Counted from the stretch's first letter, positions 41,643 through 50,481 are shown. The stretch is 64,000 bases of DNA from DATFFO01 sp963744905 (GCA_963744905.1 CAVUUV010000003.1:310001-374000); one strand, 5' to 3'. Notes: a model not told the origin generated them from the sequence alone. Translations and numbers: made by a program.

Positions 41643-43004
41643 TCAGTAGGCGAGGATCTCTGGCGCTTCATCGGAGGCCTTGCGGACGAGAGCGTCTTCG
41701 ATGATAGGTGCCACCGCCGACTCCAGTTTCGGCTCGCCCACCTCTACCGACTCGTAGATCGCGTGACGGATGGGGTGGCGCACCTCAATGAGGCGGCCCA
41801 GATCGATGGGAGTCCCGGTCACGACCGCATCACAGGGCACGTTGTTGATCGTCTCTGCCAGCTCTGCCAGCTGCTCTTGCCCGTATCCCATGGCGGGAAG
41901 GACGGAGCCCAGCATCGGGTACCTGTTCAGCGTCTCGATGATCGAACCGACCGCATAGGGGCGAGGGTCGACGATCACTCCCGCCCCCGCCTGACGGGCA
42001 GCCACCGAACCGGCACCGAAGGTCATGCCGCCATGGGTCAGGGTGGGCCCGTCCTCGACCACCAGCACTCTCTTCCCGGCCAGGCTCGGGCCCTCTTCGA
42101 GACGGACGGGAGAAGCTGTCTGGACGATGGTTGCATTGGGATTGACCGATCGCACGTTCTCGATGATCCGCTCCACGTCGATGGGATCGGCCGAATCGAC
42201 CTTGTTGATCACCGCCACGTCCGCCATGCGCAGATTGACTTCCCCTGGGTGGTAATCGAGCTCGTGACCCGCCCGAAGTGGGTCCAGCACGGTGACGAAC
42301 AGGTCGGACCGATAGAAGGGGAAGTCATTGTTGCCACCGTCCCAGATGATCACATCCGACTCGTTCTCGGCGGCGTGGAGAATCTCGGCGTAGTCGACAC
42401 CCGCCCACATCAACAGGCCTTCCTGCACCGGTGCCTCGTACTCCTCGCGCTCCTCGATAGTGGGATGGGAAGCATCGATGTCGGCCAGGGTCTCGAAACG
42501 CTGCAGCCTCATCCGCTCCAGGTTCCCGTAGGGCATCGGGTGCCGGATCAGTGAAACGTCCAGACCCGCCTCTCGCAGCAATCGCCCGATGAAGCGACTG
42601 GTCTGGCTCTTACCGCAGCCCGTCCGCACCGCACAGACCGCCACCAGCGGCTTGATGCTGGACAGCATGGTGCGTCCGGGACCGAGGAGGGTGAAATCGG
42701 CCCCATTGGCCATGACCAGCGAAGCCTTGTGCATCACGTCCACGTGAGACAGGTCCGAATAGGCCAGGACCACTTCGTCGGCGTTCTCCCGGGCGATCAG
42801 GTCACCCAGTTCCGCCTCGTCAACGATCGGAATCCCAGCCGGGTAGGACGGACCCGCCAAGGCGGGCGGATAGATGCGCCCGCCGATCCCGGGAATCTGG
42901 GCGGCAGTAAAGGCGACCACCCTCACGTCGGGGTCGTCGCGGAACACCACGTTGAAATCGTGAAAATCCCTTCCGCCTGCCCCCATGATGATGACGCGTC
43001 TCAT
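41643..43004 (-). CDS. Cyclic 2,3-diphosphoglycerate synthetase-like GTPase
   Basis: A 453-residue protein of the archaeal cyclic-2,3-DPG synthetase-like family. It has an N-terminal Rossmann-type region (VIIMGAGGRDFHDFNVVFRD), a P-loop (VRTGCGKSQTS) at about residue 127-137, VIIWDGGNNDFPF, and VAVINKVDSADP (NKxD). Bacterial members have no proven cyclic-DPG activity and often occur near carbamate kinase or amino-acid transport genes, as here. The 4-bp overlap with the upstream permease indicates co-translation. Function remains undetermined. Confidence 0.85.
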   Translation of the reverse strand: MRRVIIMGAGGRDFHDFNVVFRDDPDVRVVAFTAAQIPGIGGRIYPPALAGPSYPAGIPIVDEAELGDLIARENADEVVLAYSDLSHVDVMHKASLVMANGADFTLLGPGRTMLSSIKPLVAVCAVRTGCGKSQTSRFIGRLLREAGLDVSLIRHPMPYGNLERMRLQRFETLADIDASHPTIEEREEYEAPVQEGLLMWAGVDYAEILHAAENESDVIIWDGGNNDFPFYRSDLFVTVLDPLRAGHELDYHPGEVNLRMADVAVINKVDSADPIDVERIIENVRSVNPNATIVQTASPVRLEEGPSLAGKRVLVVEDGPTLTHGGMTFGAGSVAARQAGAGVIVDPRPYAVGSIIETLNRYPMLGSVLPAMGYGQEQLAELAETINNVPCDAVVTGTPIDLGRLIEVRHPIRHAIYESVEVGEPKLESAVAPIIEDALVRKASDEAPEILAY

Positions 43005-44416
43005 GGCTCCTCGTTCCTGTCGTTGCTGGGGTTGTCACTGTCGATCAGTGCTGCCGGGCTATCGGGGATCACGACGCTGCGGATGATCCGCTCGTCGGAC
43101 ACGTCGTAGCGCCATTTCATCCACACGTATACGGGAATGCCCGCCAGCAGCAGCAGCAGGCCGTAGAACACGACCTCCTGGCCGGCCCCGAAGATGGCCC
43201 ACACCGAGTAGGCAAAGGCCAGGCTGGAGATGACGACGTCTTTGACCAGCCGTCTCCCCGAGAAGCTGGCCCGGTCCTTGACCAGCAGCATCAGCTCGGC
43301 TCCGGCCGAGTATGCGTAGGGGATCAGCGTGGTCAGGGTGGCCAGCAGCAAGGTGTAGGTGAAGAGGGCGATGAGTCCCCGGGTGTAATTGGTGGCCATG
43401 AGCAGGGTGATGAGGACGCTCGAGACCACCAACCCGAACGCCGGCACACCGGCCCGGTTGGTAGAGGCGAACCTCCTCGGGAAGAGCCGGTCCCGGGCGG
43501 CCGCCATCGGGATCTGACCCTGGAGGAGAATCCAGCCGTTCAGAGCTCCGAAGGTGGCGATGATGGCGCCGATGGCGACCAGGTTCCCGGCCCATCCTCC
43601 GAAGGCGGCGCCGGCCGCGTCGGCGAAGGGGGCGGTGGAACCGACCAGGGTCGCCGCCGGGATGATGCCCAGGACGGCGACCGTGCTCAGTATGTAGAGG
43701 AGCGTGGTCCCGATCGTCCCCCACAGCGTGGCCCGGGGAATGTTGCGTTCGGGATCGACTATCTCATCGGCGGGAACGGTGGCCGACTCCAGACCGATGA
43801 AGGCCCACAAAGTGAGAGCGGCCACCGCAGTCACGGCCCCGAACGCCGAGCCACCGCTCATGTTGAAGGGGGCGAAGTTGGCGGAGTTGATGAAGAAGAG
43901 GCCAACGGTCGCCATCGCCACCAGGGGGACCACCTTCAGCACGGTGGTCACTGCTTGCGCCCATCCGCCCTGCTTGACCCCCAGGCTGTTGAGGGCGGTC
44001 AGAACCCAGATGGCGGCGGTCGCCACTCCGACCGCCAACAGTGCGTTGTCGGCCAGCCCTTTCCAGAACACGGCCAGATACCCGACGAACGCAACTGCAA
44101 TGGCGGCGTTGCCCGCCCAGATGGCGATCCAGTAACCCCATGCCGTTTGGAAGCCTATGAATTCCCCGAACGCCCGATGGCTGTACACATACGGACCTCC
44201 GGTCCGTGGGTAGGCGCGACCCAAGCGGGCGAAGACAAGTGCCAGCAACACGGCCCCGGCTCCGGTGAATACCCAGCCAACGATGCTTATCCCCCCATAA
44301 CTCGCCAGCGCCGCCGGAAGTAGGAAGACCCCCGACCCGATCATGTTGCCCACGACCAGGGCGGTGGCCAGCCACAATCCCAGGGCCCTCCTCTTACTGT
44401 GACTGCGCGTAGCCAC
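43001..44416 (-). CDS. APC-family amino acid permease/antiporter
   Basis: A 471-residue twelve-helix transporter of the amino acid-polyamine-organocation family. The N-terminal substrate motif GNMIGSGVFLLPAALASYG and TGGPYVYSHRAFGEFIGF resemble arginine/agmatine and arginine/ornithine antiporters. The GTG at 44416 is fixed by AAGGAGG five bases upstream. Divergent from carbamate kinase, which suggests a link with arginine- or carbamoyl-phosphate-based ATP generation, but no arginine deiminase or ornithine carbamoyltransferase is visible in this window. Confidence 0.9.
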   Translation of the reverse strand: MATRSHSKRRALGLWLATALVVGNMIGSGVFLLPAALASYGGISIVGWVFTGAGAVLLALVFARLGRAYPRTGGPYVYSHRAFGEFIGFQTAWGYWIAIWAGNAAIAVAFVGYLAVFWKGLADNALLAVGVATAAIWVLTALNSLGVKQGGWAQAVTTVLKVVPLVAMATVGLFFINSANFAPFNMSGGSAFGAVTAVAALTLWAFIGLESATVPADEIVDPERNIPRATLWGTIGTTLLYILSTVAVLGIIPAATLVGSTAPFADAAGAAFGGWAGNLVAIGAIIATFGALNGWILLQGQIPMAAARDRLFPRRFASTNRAGVPAFGLVVSSVLITLLMATNYTRGLIALFTYTLLLATLTTLIPYAYSAGAELMLLVKDRASFSGRRLVKDVVISSLAFAYSVWAIFGAGQEVVFYGLLLLLAGIPVYVWMKWRYDVSDERIIRSVVIPDSPAALIDSDNPSNDRNEEP

Positions 44417-44474
44417 GGAGACCTCCTTAACGGGCCAACAAGATGATGGTCCGCCCACAGACGGTGGCCTGCAA

Positions 44475-44488
44475 GGGCACTAGGTCCC
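44475..44488. promoter_or_regulatory. DosR-like motif between permease and carbamate kinase
   Basis: GGGCACTAGGTCCC, followed by AA, differs from GGGnCnWWnGnCCC at one position. It lies 58 bp upstream of the APC permease start, in the 190-bp divergent region shared with arcC. A second CGACCTAGTTTC element lies at about 44530-44541. Confidence 0.4.
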
Positions 44489-44606
44489 AAGCAGGCGAGT
44501 ATTTCGGCGCTGGCGAGAGCGAGCCGCCCCGACCTAGTTTCAGCTCACCGCCCATGAGTCGCTTCCTCCCCCACACCGACCCGGCGCTGCCCCCGGGGTC
44601 GACGCC

Positions 44607-45515
44607 TTGAGGCTCGTGGTAGCCCTGGGCGGTAATGCCCTCCTTCCCCGGGGAGAGCCACTCACTTTCGCCGTGCAACAGCACAGCGCTGCCGCGGCTG
44701 CCTACGCCCTGGCCCCGATAATCACCCAGCACCAGGTGGTGATCACGCACGGAAACGGCCCCCAGGTGGGCCTGCTGGCGCTCCAATCCGAGGCCTACCC
44801 CGAGGTGGCCGGCTATCCACTCGACGTTCTGGTCGCCGAGTCTGAGGGCATGATCGGATACATCCTCGAGAACGAACTCGACCGCGTCACCCAGGTGCCC
44901 ACCCTCACGATCCTCACCAGGACCGTGGTGCGGGCCGACGACGAGGCCTTCTCCCACCCCACCAAGCCGATCGGTCCCCTCTACCCCGACACGCCAGAGG
45001 TGCGCTCTGTGGCCAAAGCCAAGGGATGGACCCTGGGCGATGACGGTGACTCGTTGCGGCGCCTGGTGGCCTCACCCGACCCCGTCCGGGTCGTGCAGGC
45101 GCCCCTGATCCGCTCTCTCCTCCGTCAGGGAGTCCTGGTCGTATGTGCCGGCGGGGGCGGAATCCCGGTCGTGGAAGAGAGTGGGCGGCGACAGGGGGTG
45201 GAGGCGGTGGTGGACAAGGACCTCGCCTCTTCCCTCCTGGCCCGCCAGCTGGGAGCCGAGATGCTGGTCTGTCTGACGGACGTCGAGGGGGTGATGGAGA
45301 ACTGGGGCACGGCGGAGCCCCGGCTGATCCGGCACACCGACCCTGAGACGCTGCGAACGATGACCTTCGCTACCGGATCCATGGCTCCCAAGGTGGAGGC
45401 GACGTGCCGGTTCGTGGAGGCCACCGGCCGGCCGGCCGCCGTGGGTCGACTGGAGGACGTGGCGGCGGTGGTAGTCGGAGAGGCCGGAACTCTCATCTCC
45501 CCCGCAGCTGGGTAG
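44607..45515 (+). CDS. arcC: Carbamate kinase
   Basis: A 302-residue carbamate kinase, which transfers phosphate from carbamoyl phosphate to ADP to give ATP, CO2 and NH3. It has the amino-acid-kinase core VVALGGNALL, VITHGNGPQVGLL, VVCAGGGGIPVVEE, VDKDLASSLLARQLGAEMLVCLTDVEGV and SMAPKVEA. Length matches the family. It starts with TTG. Divergent from an APC permease, it may be the ATP-yielding step of arginine, agmatine or purine catabolism under energy limitation; partner enzymes are not in this window. The alcohol dehydrogenase follows 34 bp downstream. Confidence 0.93.
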   Translation: MRLVVALGGNALLPRGEPLTFAVQQHSAAAAAYALAPIITQHQVVITHGNGPQVGLLALQSEAYPEVAGYPLDVLVAESEGMIGYILENELDRVTQVPTLTILTRTVVRADDEAFSHPTKPIGPLYPDTPEVRSVAKAKGWTLGDDGDSLRRLVASPDPVRVVQAPLIRSLLRQGVLVVCAGGGGIPVVEESGRRQGVEAVVDKDLASSLLARQLGAEMLVCLTDVEGVMENWGTAEPRLIRHTDPETLRTMTFATGSMAPKVEATCRFVEATGRPAAVGRLEDVAAVVVGEAGTLISPAAG

Positions 45516-45549
45516 CGTCGATGGTGGCGCGAGGAAAATGGAGCCACCG

Positions 45550-46551
45550 ATGAGAGCTTGGCAGCTGAAGGCACCCGCCCCGATCGACCAATCTCCACTG
45601 GAACTGGTCGACATCCCCGAGCCCGAACCGGGTCCCGGCCAGATCCGGGTGAAGATATCCGTCTGCGGGGTGTGCCGCACCGATCTCCACGTGGCCGAGG
45701 GTGATCTCACGCCCCACAAGGAGCGGGTCGTCCCCGGTCATGAGATCGTAGGAGTCGTGGATCGTCTCGGCCCCGACGCCGACCGCTTCTCGCTCGGGAG
45801 CCGGGTGGGCATCGCCTGGCTGCGCCACACCTGCGGAGTGTGCCGCTGGTGCCGTCGTGGCGCCGAGAACCTATGCGTGGCGCCCCGGTTCACCGGATGG
45901 GACGAGGACGGCGGATATGCAGAGATGGCTGTGGTGGACGAGGCCTATGCCTATCCCATCCCGGAGGTCTTCGAGAATGAAGAGGCCGCTCCCCTTCTCT
46001 GCGCGGGGATCATCGGCTATCGGGCTCTGCGCCGGGCCGAGCTGCCCACGGGAGGAAAACTGGGGATCTATGGATTCGGCGGGTCGGCCCATCTCACCGC
46101 CCAGGTAGCGATACAAAGAGGAGCCACGGTCCACGTGTTGACCCGGTCGCCCGAGGCCCAGGATCTGGCCCTGGAACTGGGATGCGCCTCCGCTGCCGGC
46201 GCCTACGACGAGCCCCCCGAGAAGCTCGACTCCGCCATACTCTTCGCACCGGTGGGCGACCTGGTCCCGGTGGCCCTGAGGGCCCTCGGCAGGGGCGGGA
46301 CCCTGGCCATCGCCGGGATCCACCTGACCGATATTCCCACCATCGAATACCCCTGGCTGTTCGAGGAGCGCCAGATCCGCTCCGTCACCGCCAACACACG
46401 GGCCGACGGGGAGGAGTTCCTCACCGTGGCGGCCGCCATCCCCATCCGACCCACCACCACGCCCTATCCCCTGGAGGAAGCCGACCAGGCCCTGGCCGAC
46501 CTGGCTCACGACCGGGTGAACGGAGCCGCTGTCCTCCACATGGATGAGTAG
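45550..46551 (+). CDS. Zinc-dependent alcohol dehydrogenase family protein
   Basis: A 333-residue medium-chain dehydrogenase. The catalytic zinc site is C(GVCRTD)LH, GHE and the D/C positions later; the structural zinc cluster is CGVCRWCRRGAENLC. The coenzyme-binding motif is atypical, LGIYGFGGSAHLTAQVA. It oxidises alcohols or reduces aldehydes with NAD(P). The ATG at 45550 is preferred because GGAG lies six bases upstream; an in-frame ATG at 45538 is the alternative. It probably shares the carbamate kinase transcript. Confidence 0.9.
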   Translation: MRAWQLKAPAPIDQSPLELVDIPEPEPGPGQIRVKISVCGVCRTDLHVAEGDLTPHKERVVPGHEIVGVVDRLGPDADRFSLGSRVGIAWLRHTCGVCRWCRRGAENLCVAPRFTGWDEDGGYAEMAVVDEAYAYPIPEVFENEEAAPLLCAGIIGYRALRRAELPTGGKLGIYGFGGSAHLTAQVAIQRGATVHVLTRSPEAQDLALELGCASAAGAYDEPPEKLDSAILFAPVGDLVPVALRALGRGGTLAIAGIHLTDIPTIEYPWLFEERQIRSVTANTRADGEEFLTVAAAIPIRPTTTPYPLEEADQALADLAHDRVNGAAVLHMDE

Positions 46552-46558
46552 GAGACCC

Positions 46559-46870
46559 CTTTGTCCCGCTGCTTGCAGGGGGAAAGTCCCTGCCGCCGTA
46601 GCCAAGCGGAGGCGGGAGGTAGGGGGCAGTCAAACCCGTCCCCCGCGCCCCTCAGGTCCGGCACCCCCCTACCCCAATTCTTTGTCCCCCTGCTTGCAGG
46701 GGGAAAGTCCCTGCCGCCGTAGCAAAGCGGAGGCGGGAGGTAGGGGGCAGTCAAACCCGTCCCCGGCGCCACCTCAGGTCCGGCACCCCCCTACCCAACT
46801 CTTTGTCCCCCTGCTTGCAGGGGGAAAGTCCCTGCCGCCGTAGCGAAGCGGAGGCGGGAGGTAGGGGGGA
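46559..46870. repeat. Tandem 121-bp repeat, 2.5 copies
   Basis: Two full units (46559-46679, 46680-46800) and a partial third (46801 to about 46870), over 95% alike. Each begins CTTTGTCCCCCTGCTTGCAG (copy 1 has CCCGC) and contains the hairpin CCCCCTGC-TT-GCAGGGGG, then CCCTGCCGCCGTAGC(A/C/G)AAGCGGAGGCGGGAGGTAGG split by a second hairpin. It fills the gap after the dehydrogenase stop codon. No spacer-like variability, so not CRISPR. Similar GC-rich palindromic units are common dispersed repeats in environmental genomes. Confidence 0.85.
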
Positions 46871-46903
46871 CAAGGCTCCGACCTTCCGGGTAGGCTCTCT
46901 ACG

Positions 46904-47266
46904 ATGCAGCGGTTCGTACTGAGCTTCCTGGCCACGGCCGCCACCCTGTGGGTGGCGGTGTGGATCGTGGGAGGGCTCGACTTCACAGGTACCTGGTGGC
47001 AATTCCTCATCGCGGCGGCGATCATGGGCGTGGCCAACGCGGTGGTCAAGCCGATCCTCAAGTTCTTCAGCTTCCCGCTGATCCTGCTCACCATGGGGCT
47101 GTTCCTGCTCATCGTCAACGCCCTCGTCCTGCAACTCGTGATTTGGCTGGCCGGCCCGGATGTGTTCAACCTCGGTCTAACTTCCACCGGCTTCTTCTGG
47201 GCCACCTTCCTCGGCGCCATCGTCATCTCCATCGTCGGATGGATCATCGACGCCGTCCTCGACTGA
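46904..47266 (+). CDS. Phage-holin family 4-like small membrane protein
   Basis: A 120-residue protein with four TM helices, matching the 'mycobacterial 4-TM phage holin'/DUF family (FLATAATLWVAVWIVGGLDF, ANAVVKPILKFFSFPLILLTMGLF, GWIIDAVLD). Despite the name, chromosomal members are common outside prophages and their function is unknown; no other phage gene is near. A TAGGCT box ends seven bases before the ATG (leaderless type). Confidence 0.85.
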   Translation: MQRFVLSFLATAATLWVAVWIVGGLDFTGTWWQFLIAAAIMGVANAVVKPILKFFSFPLILLTMGLFLLIVNALVLQLVIWLAGPDVFNLGLTSTGFFWATFLGAIVISIVGWIIDAVLD

Positions 47267-47295
47267 AGGGGGCCGCGCCCGTCCCTGCCGCCGGA

Positions 47296-47946
47296 TCAGG
47301 GCTGGGGATCGGACTCCGACGGTGAGGGACGAACCGAGATGTCCCCGGCGGCCGCGGCTCGCAGGACCGCCCGGATGGCGGAGCCGGCATGGATCTCGGC
47401 CAGTGGGATCTCGACGTGGACTACCCCGTCATCGTGGGACACAGCACCGCCTGCACTCCGGACCAACCTCATCACCTTGGAGTTGGCTGGAGCGACATAG
47501 GCCACGAAGGTTCGGATTCCGTGCTCCCAGGCAGTTTCGACCAGATTGGCCAGGAGGAGCTTGCCCAGTCCCCGTCCCTGGTACTCGTCGGCCACGACAA
47601 CCGCCGCCTCGGCCCGATCGGAACCCGGCTTCTCGCGGATGTAGCGCGCCACTCCGACCCCGGGATGAGAGGGATCGTCCGTCGCTTCCGCTCCCCAGGC
47701 GAAGTGGTCGTCGTAATCGATGACGGTGAGATACCGCAGCTCGTCCTCGCCCAGGTGCCCCACCCCGTGGTGGAAGCGGAGATAGCGCGACTCGGGAGAC
47801 AGCCGCGCCAGACCTGCGGCGAGACGTTCCTTGTCTTCGGGAAGGATGGGACGAATCAGGACCCGGGTGCCGTCATCCAGCGTGGCATCGGTCGAATTCG
47901 CCGCCACCCAGGCGGGATCCGGCTCCGGGGGAGGGGAGGACATCAC
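47296..47946 (-). CDS. GNAT family N-acetyltransferase
   Basis: A 216-residue acetyltransferase. It has the GNAT acceptor helices (VLIRPILPEDKERLAAGLARLSPES), a central strand (GVARYIRE) and the acetyl-CoA motif VVADEYQGRGLGKLLLANLVETA. The SPESRYLRF segment resembles the GNAT domain of Pat-type protein acetyltransferases in actinobacteria, so it might acetylate proteins, but no cNMP domain is attached. Substrate unknown. Confidence 0.88.
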   Translation of the reverse strand: MMSSPPPEPDPAWVAANSTDATLDDGTRVLIRPILPEDKERLAAGLARLSPESRYLRFHHGVGHLGEDELRYLTVIDYDDHFAWGAEATDDPSHPGVGVARYIREKPGSDRAEAAVVVADEYQGRGLGKLLLANLVETAWEHGIRTFVAYVAPANSKVMRLVRSAGGAVSHDDGVVHVEIPLAEIHAGSAIRAVLRAAAAGDISVRPSPSESDPQP

Positions 47947-48111
47947 GAAAGGCTACAACCTGCCCGAGGGGCCACCGGGAACAGCGCTCCGGCCCTGCCC
48001 TCCGCAACGGCTCGGTCCCGGCGCTCTTGCCCAACGAGGACAGATTCGGTCCTTCTCATAACTTCACGATCAGCCAAAGAGTGGAGCCGTCGACAGGGCC
48101 GAAAGTCGGGT

Positions 48112-48579
48112 TCAGAGATTGGGGGCGGACTCGCTCAGACGACCCGCCTTGTTTCTGCCTGACACAACATAGACCGTCAACGCCGCCGCCAGGAAAGAGG
48201 CGATTCCCCCGATGGAGATGGCGAGGGCGAACCCGGCACTGAGCGCTATCAACCCCGCCGTAACAACGGCCGCGGTGAGGAGCGTGGCTGCAACCGCAGG
48301 GCCGAGCAGCTTCGAGGTCGATGGTCCGGCTGTGGCAGCGCCCAGACCGGCCAGGAGACTTCCCAGGGGAACGGTGACGATGAGGAAGAGCCAACCGTGC
48401 AGATCTCCGAATCCGGCCCAGGCGATCAGCGCATAAACTCCGAGATAGAAGCCGGCCACGAAGCAGACCGCCGAGACCGCCGCCACAACGGCCAAGCGTC
48501 GCCAGGAGAGGCCGGGACGACTCCCAATAGCCGGCTGGCTGGAGTCCGGTTGAACTGTCTGATTGAGCGCCATCGCCAT
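48112..48579 (-). CDS. Hypothetical membrane protein
   Basis: A 155-residue protein with about four hydrophobic helices (from LAVVAAVSAVCFVAGFYLGVYALIAW to ASFLAAALTVYVV), a polar N-terminus and a short polar C-terminus (SGRNKAGRLSESAPNL). No recognised family. Divergent from the small membrane protein at 48637. Confidence 0.6.
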   Translation of the reverse strand: MAMALNQTVQPDSSQPAIGSRPGLSWRRLAVVAAVSAVCFVAGFYLGVYALIAWAGFGDLHGWLFLIVTVPLGSLLAGLGAATAGPSTSKLLGPAVAATLLTAAVVTAGLIALSAGFALAISIGGIASFLAAALTVYVVSGRNKAGRLSESAPNL

Positions 48580-48636
48580 CCCTTTTTCTCGCTACCACTT
48601 CAATACCCGCCTGGATAGCTATCTACACGGCTAGAA

Positions 48637-48939
48637 ATGGGGCTGATGGGATCACCAATGCCTAGAGACAGTTCACCGGGGTGGGTGGGATGGCTGATCG
48701 ACGTCGTGCTGGGGGGGGTCATCGGTGCGATCGTGGGCGCCATCGTGGCGGTCAACTTCGTGATACTGATCGGAGTCGACCAGGGTTATCAGGCCAGCCT
48801 GGGCGACGTGTTCGACCAGAGCGTCGCCGCCGGAGTGGTGACGTTGGTGATCCTCGTCGCCGGACCGGTGGTAGGGGTGGTCATCGCCCGACGTCAGCGT
48901 CATCGGCGTTCGCCGCCCCGGCATGAGCCGCCTAGCTAG
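48637..48939 (+). CDS. Small hypothetical membrane protein
   Basis: A 100-residue protein with two TM segments (VGWLIDVVLGGVIGAIVGAI; GVVTLVILVAGPVVGVVIA) and a basic C-terminal tail (RRQRHRRSPP). The N-terminus and first helix resemble GlsB/YeaQ/YmgE-type small membrane proteins only loosely. Start may be ATG 48637 or ATG 48658. Function unknown. Confidence 0.55.
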   Translation: MGLMGSPMPRDSSPGWVGWLIDVVLGGVIGAIVGAIVAVNFVILIGVDQGYQASLGDVFDQSVAAGVVTLVILVAGPVVGVVIARRQRHRRSPPRHEPPS

Positions 48940-48999
48940 CCGAGCCTCCCATCCTGGCCTCACGGCCATTTCTCTGACGGTTTTCTTCGGACGTCCCTC

Positions 49000-49028
49000 T
49001 TGACAGTCGAACGTGTGTTCGATAGGTT
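49000..49028 (+). promoter_or_regulatory. Promoter with LexA (SOS) box
   Basis: TTGACA (49000-49005) and TAGGTT (49023-49028) are 17 bases apart. TCGAACGTGTGTTCGA (49007-49022) fills the spacer and is a perfect match to the actinobacterial LexA box TCGAAC-N4-GTTCGA. The transcript would begin at or near the ATG at 49035, so it is probably leaderless. Confidence 0.85.
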
Positions 49029-49034
49029 CGGGGT

Positions 49035-50402
49035 ATGGATGGGGTGAGGACCGTTACGGACACGGAGGGGTGGGGCTCGACGTTTGGGGCCGATGGCGGC
49101 TGGGACGATGGGGTTCCCGACGGGGTCGCCGATGGGGTTTCCGACGGAGAGGCGGGGGGTTGGCGGATTCCGTGGCCGGTGGCGGATATGGCTCCGGGGT
49201 TGATGTTGGGGTTCGTGTTGGACAGTATCGACCGCAGCGGTCTCAATGGTCATGATGTGGTGACTTTGATCGAGGCTCGGGCCCGCCAGGTCGCCTATTT
49301 GCAGGCGGAGTTGTTGGCCGATGTGGCCGAGTTGGCTCATTGTCCGCCCGGGACGGCCGATTCCCCACCGGAACGTCAAGCGTCTGCCGATGAGGGAGCC
49401 GCCGACGAGTTGCGGTTGGGGTTGTGTCTCACCCGCCGTTCAGCCGACGACCAGCTCGCCCTGGCGTTGGCTCTGACCGAGCGGCTTCCCCGGGTGTGGG
49501 AGGCGCTGGGGGAGGGGAGGATCGATTTGGGGCGGGCCCGGGTCATAGTGGGAGGCACCGACCACGTCGATCAGACGGTGGCCCGGTCCGTAGCCGACCG
49601 GATCCTCCCGCAGGCCGCTCACCTCTCCACCGGTCAGATCCGGGCCCGGGTAGCCAAACTGGTGATCGAGGTCGACCCCCAAGCCGCCCGCCAGGCGGTG
49701 GAGGAACGCCACGAGGAGCGCCGCCTGGTGCGGGGTCTCAACCCCGAAGGGACCGCCAACCTGTCCGCCTACGACCTACCCCCCCAGCGGGCCGCTTCGA
49801 TCTGGAACCGGGTCCAACACATCGCCGCCGCCCTGCACCGCCGAGGCGACCCCCGCGACATGGACCAGCTCCGAGCCGACATATTCATGGACCTGTTGGA
49901 AGGCCACCACCCTGACCACGACGGTGAGCATCAGCCCCGGCCCCTGGTCGACATCCGCCTCGGGTTGGACACCCTGATCGGCCTCAACCAAACCCCCGGC
50001 CACATCCCCGGCTGGGGTCCCGTAATCGCAGACATCGCCCGCCAAACCGCCCTCCAACAACAACACGGCCAATGGCGCATCACCCTCACCGACCCCGACA
50101 CCGGCGCCACCCTATGGAACGGCACCACCCGCAGACGACCCACCGCCACCCAAACCCGCTGGACCCAAACCACCCAACCCACCTGCATCTTCCCCACCTG
50201 CCGCATGCCCGCCACCGACTGCGACATCGACCACACCACCGACCACCAACACGGCGGACCCACCCACACCACAAACCTGGCCCCCCTCTGCCGCCACGAC
50301 CACACCCTCAAACACAAACCCGGCTGGAAACTCCGCCCCACCCCCAACGGCACCCACCAATGGACCACACCCCACGGCCACACCTACCCCCAACCCCCCT
50401 AA
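49035..50402 (+). CDS. DUF222 (13E12-type) HNH endonuclease-domain protein
   Basis: A 455-residue protein of the actinobacterial 13E12 repeat family. The DUF222 region (about 50-300) is helical, with ARQVAYLQAELLADVAEL and GRIDLGRARVI. The HNH nuclease motif at about 395-440 includes CIFPTCRMPATDCDIDHTTD and NLAPLCRHDHTLKH. Codon composition shifts strongly toward C in the last third (ACC/CCC-rich), common for recently spread multicopy genes. The perfect LexA box in its promoter predicts SOS induction, as reported for mycobacterial 13E12 genes. Function is unproven; a role in repair or as a selfish element is possible. Confidence 0.92.
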   Translation: MDGVRTVTDTEGWGSTFGADGGWDDGVPDGVADGVSDGEAGGWRIPWPVADMAPGLMLGFVLDSIDRSGLNGHDVVTLIEARARQVAYLQAELLADVAELAHCPPGTADSPPERQASADEGAADELRLGLCLTRRSADDQLALALALTERLPRVWEALGEGRIDLGRARVIVGGTDHVDQTVARSVADRILPQAAHLSTGQIRARVAKLVIEVDPQAARQAVEERHEERRLVRGLNPEGTANLSAYDLPPQRAASIWNRVQHIAAALHRRGDPRDMDQLRADIFMDLLEGHHPDHDGEHQPRPLVDIRLGLDTLIGLNQTPGHIPGWGPVIADIARQTALQQQHGQWRITLTDPDTGATLWNGTTRRRPTATQTRWTQTTQPTCIFPTCRMPATDCDIDHTTDHQHGGPTHTTNLAPLCRHDHTLKHKPGWKLRPTPNGTHQWTTPHGHTYPQPP

Positions 50403-50481
50403 ACCGCACCGGCACGGCCGACCGTGCTCGCACCCCCCGCCCGATGGTAGATCGGTCTCCCCTGTCAGTCAGTCTCGGCTG

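Noticed and set aside
46559..46870. CRISPR array
   Set aside because: The repeated unit is 121 bp and conserved throughout, with no short repeat/variable spacer pattern and no cas genes.
46904..47266. Prophage lysis gene (holin)
   Set aside because: The family name is misleading; no other phage gene is near and chromosomal copies are common.
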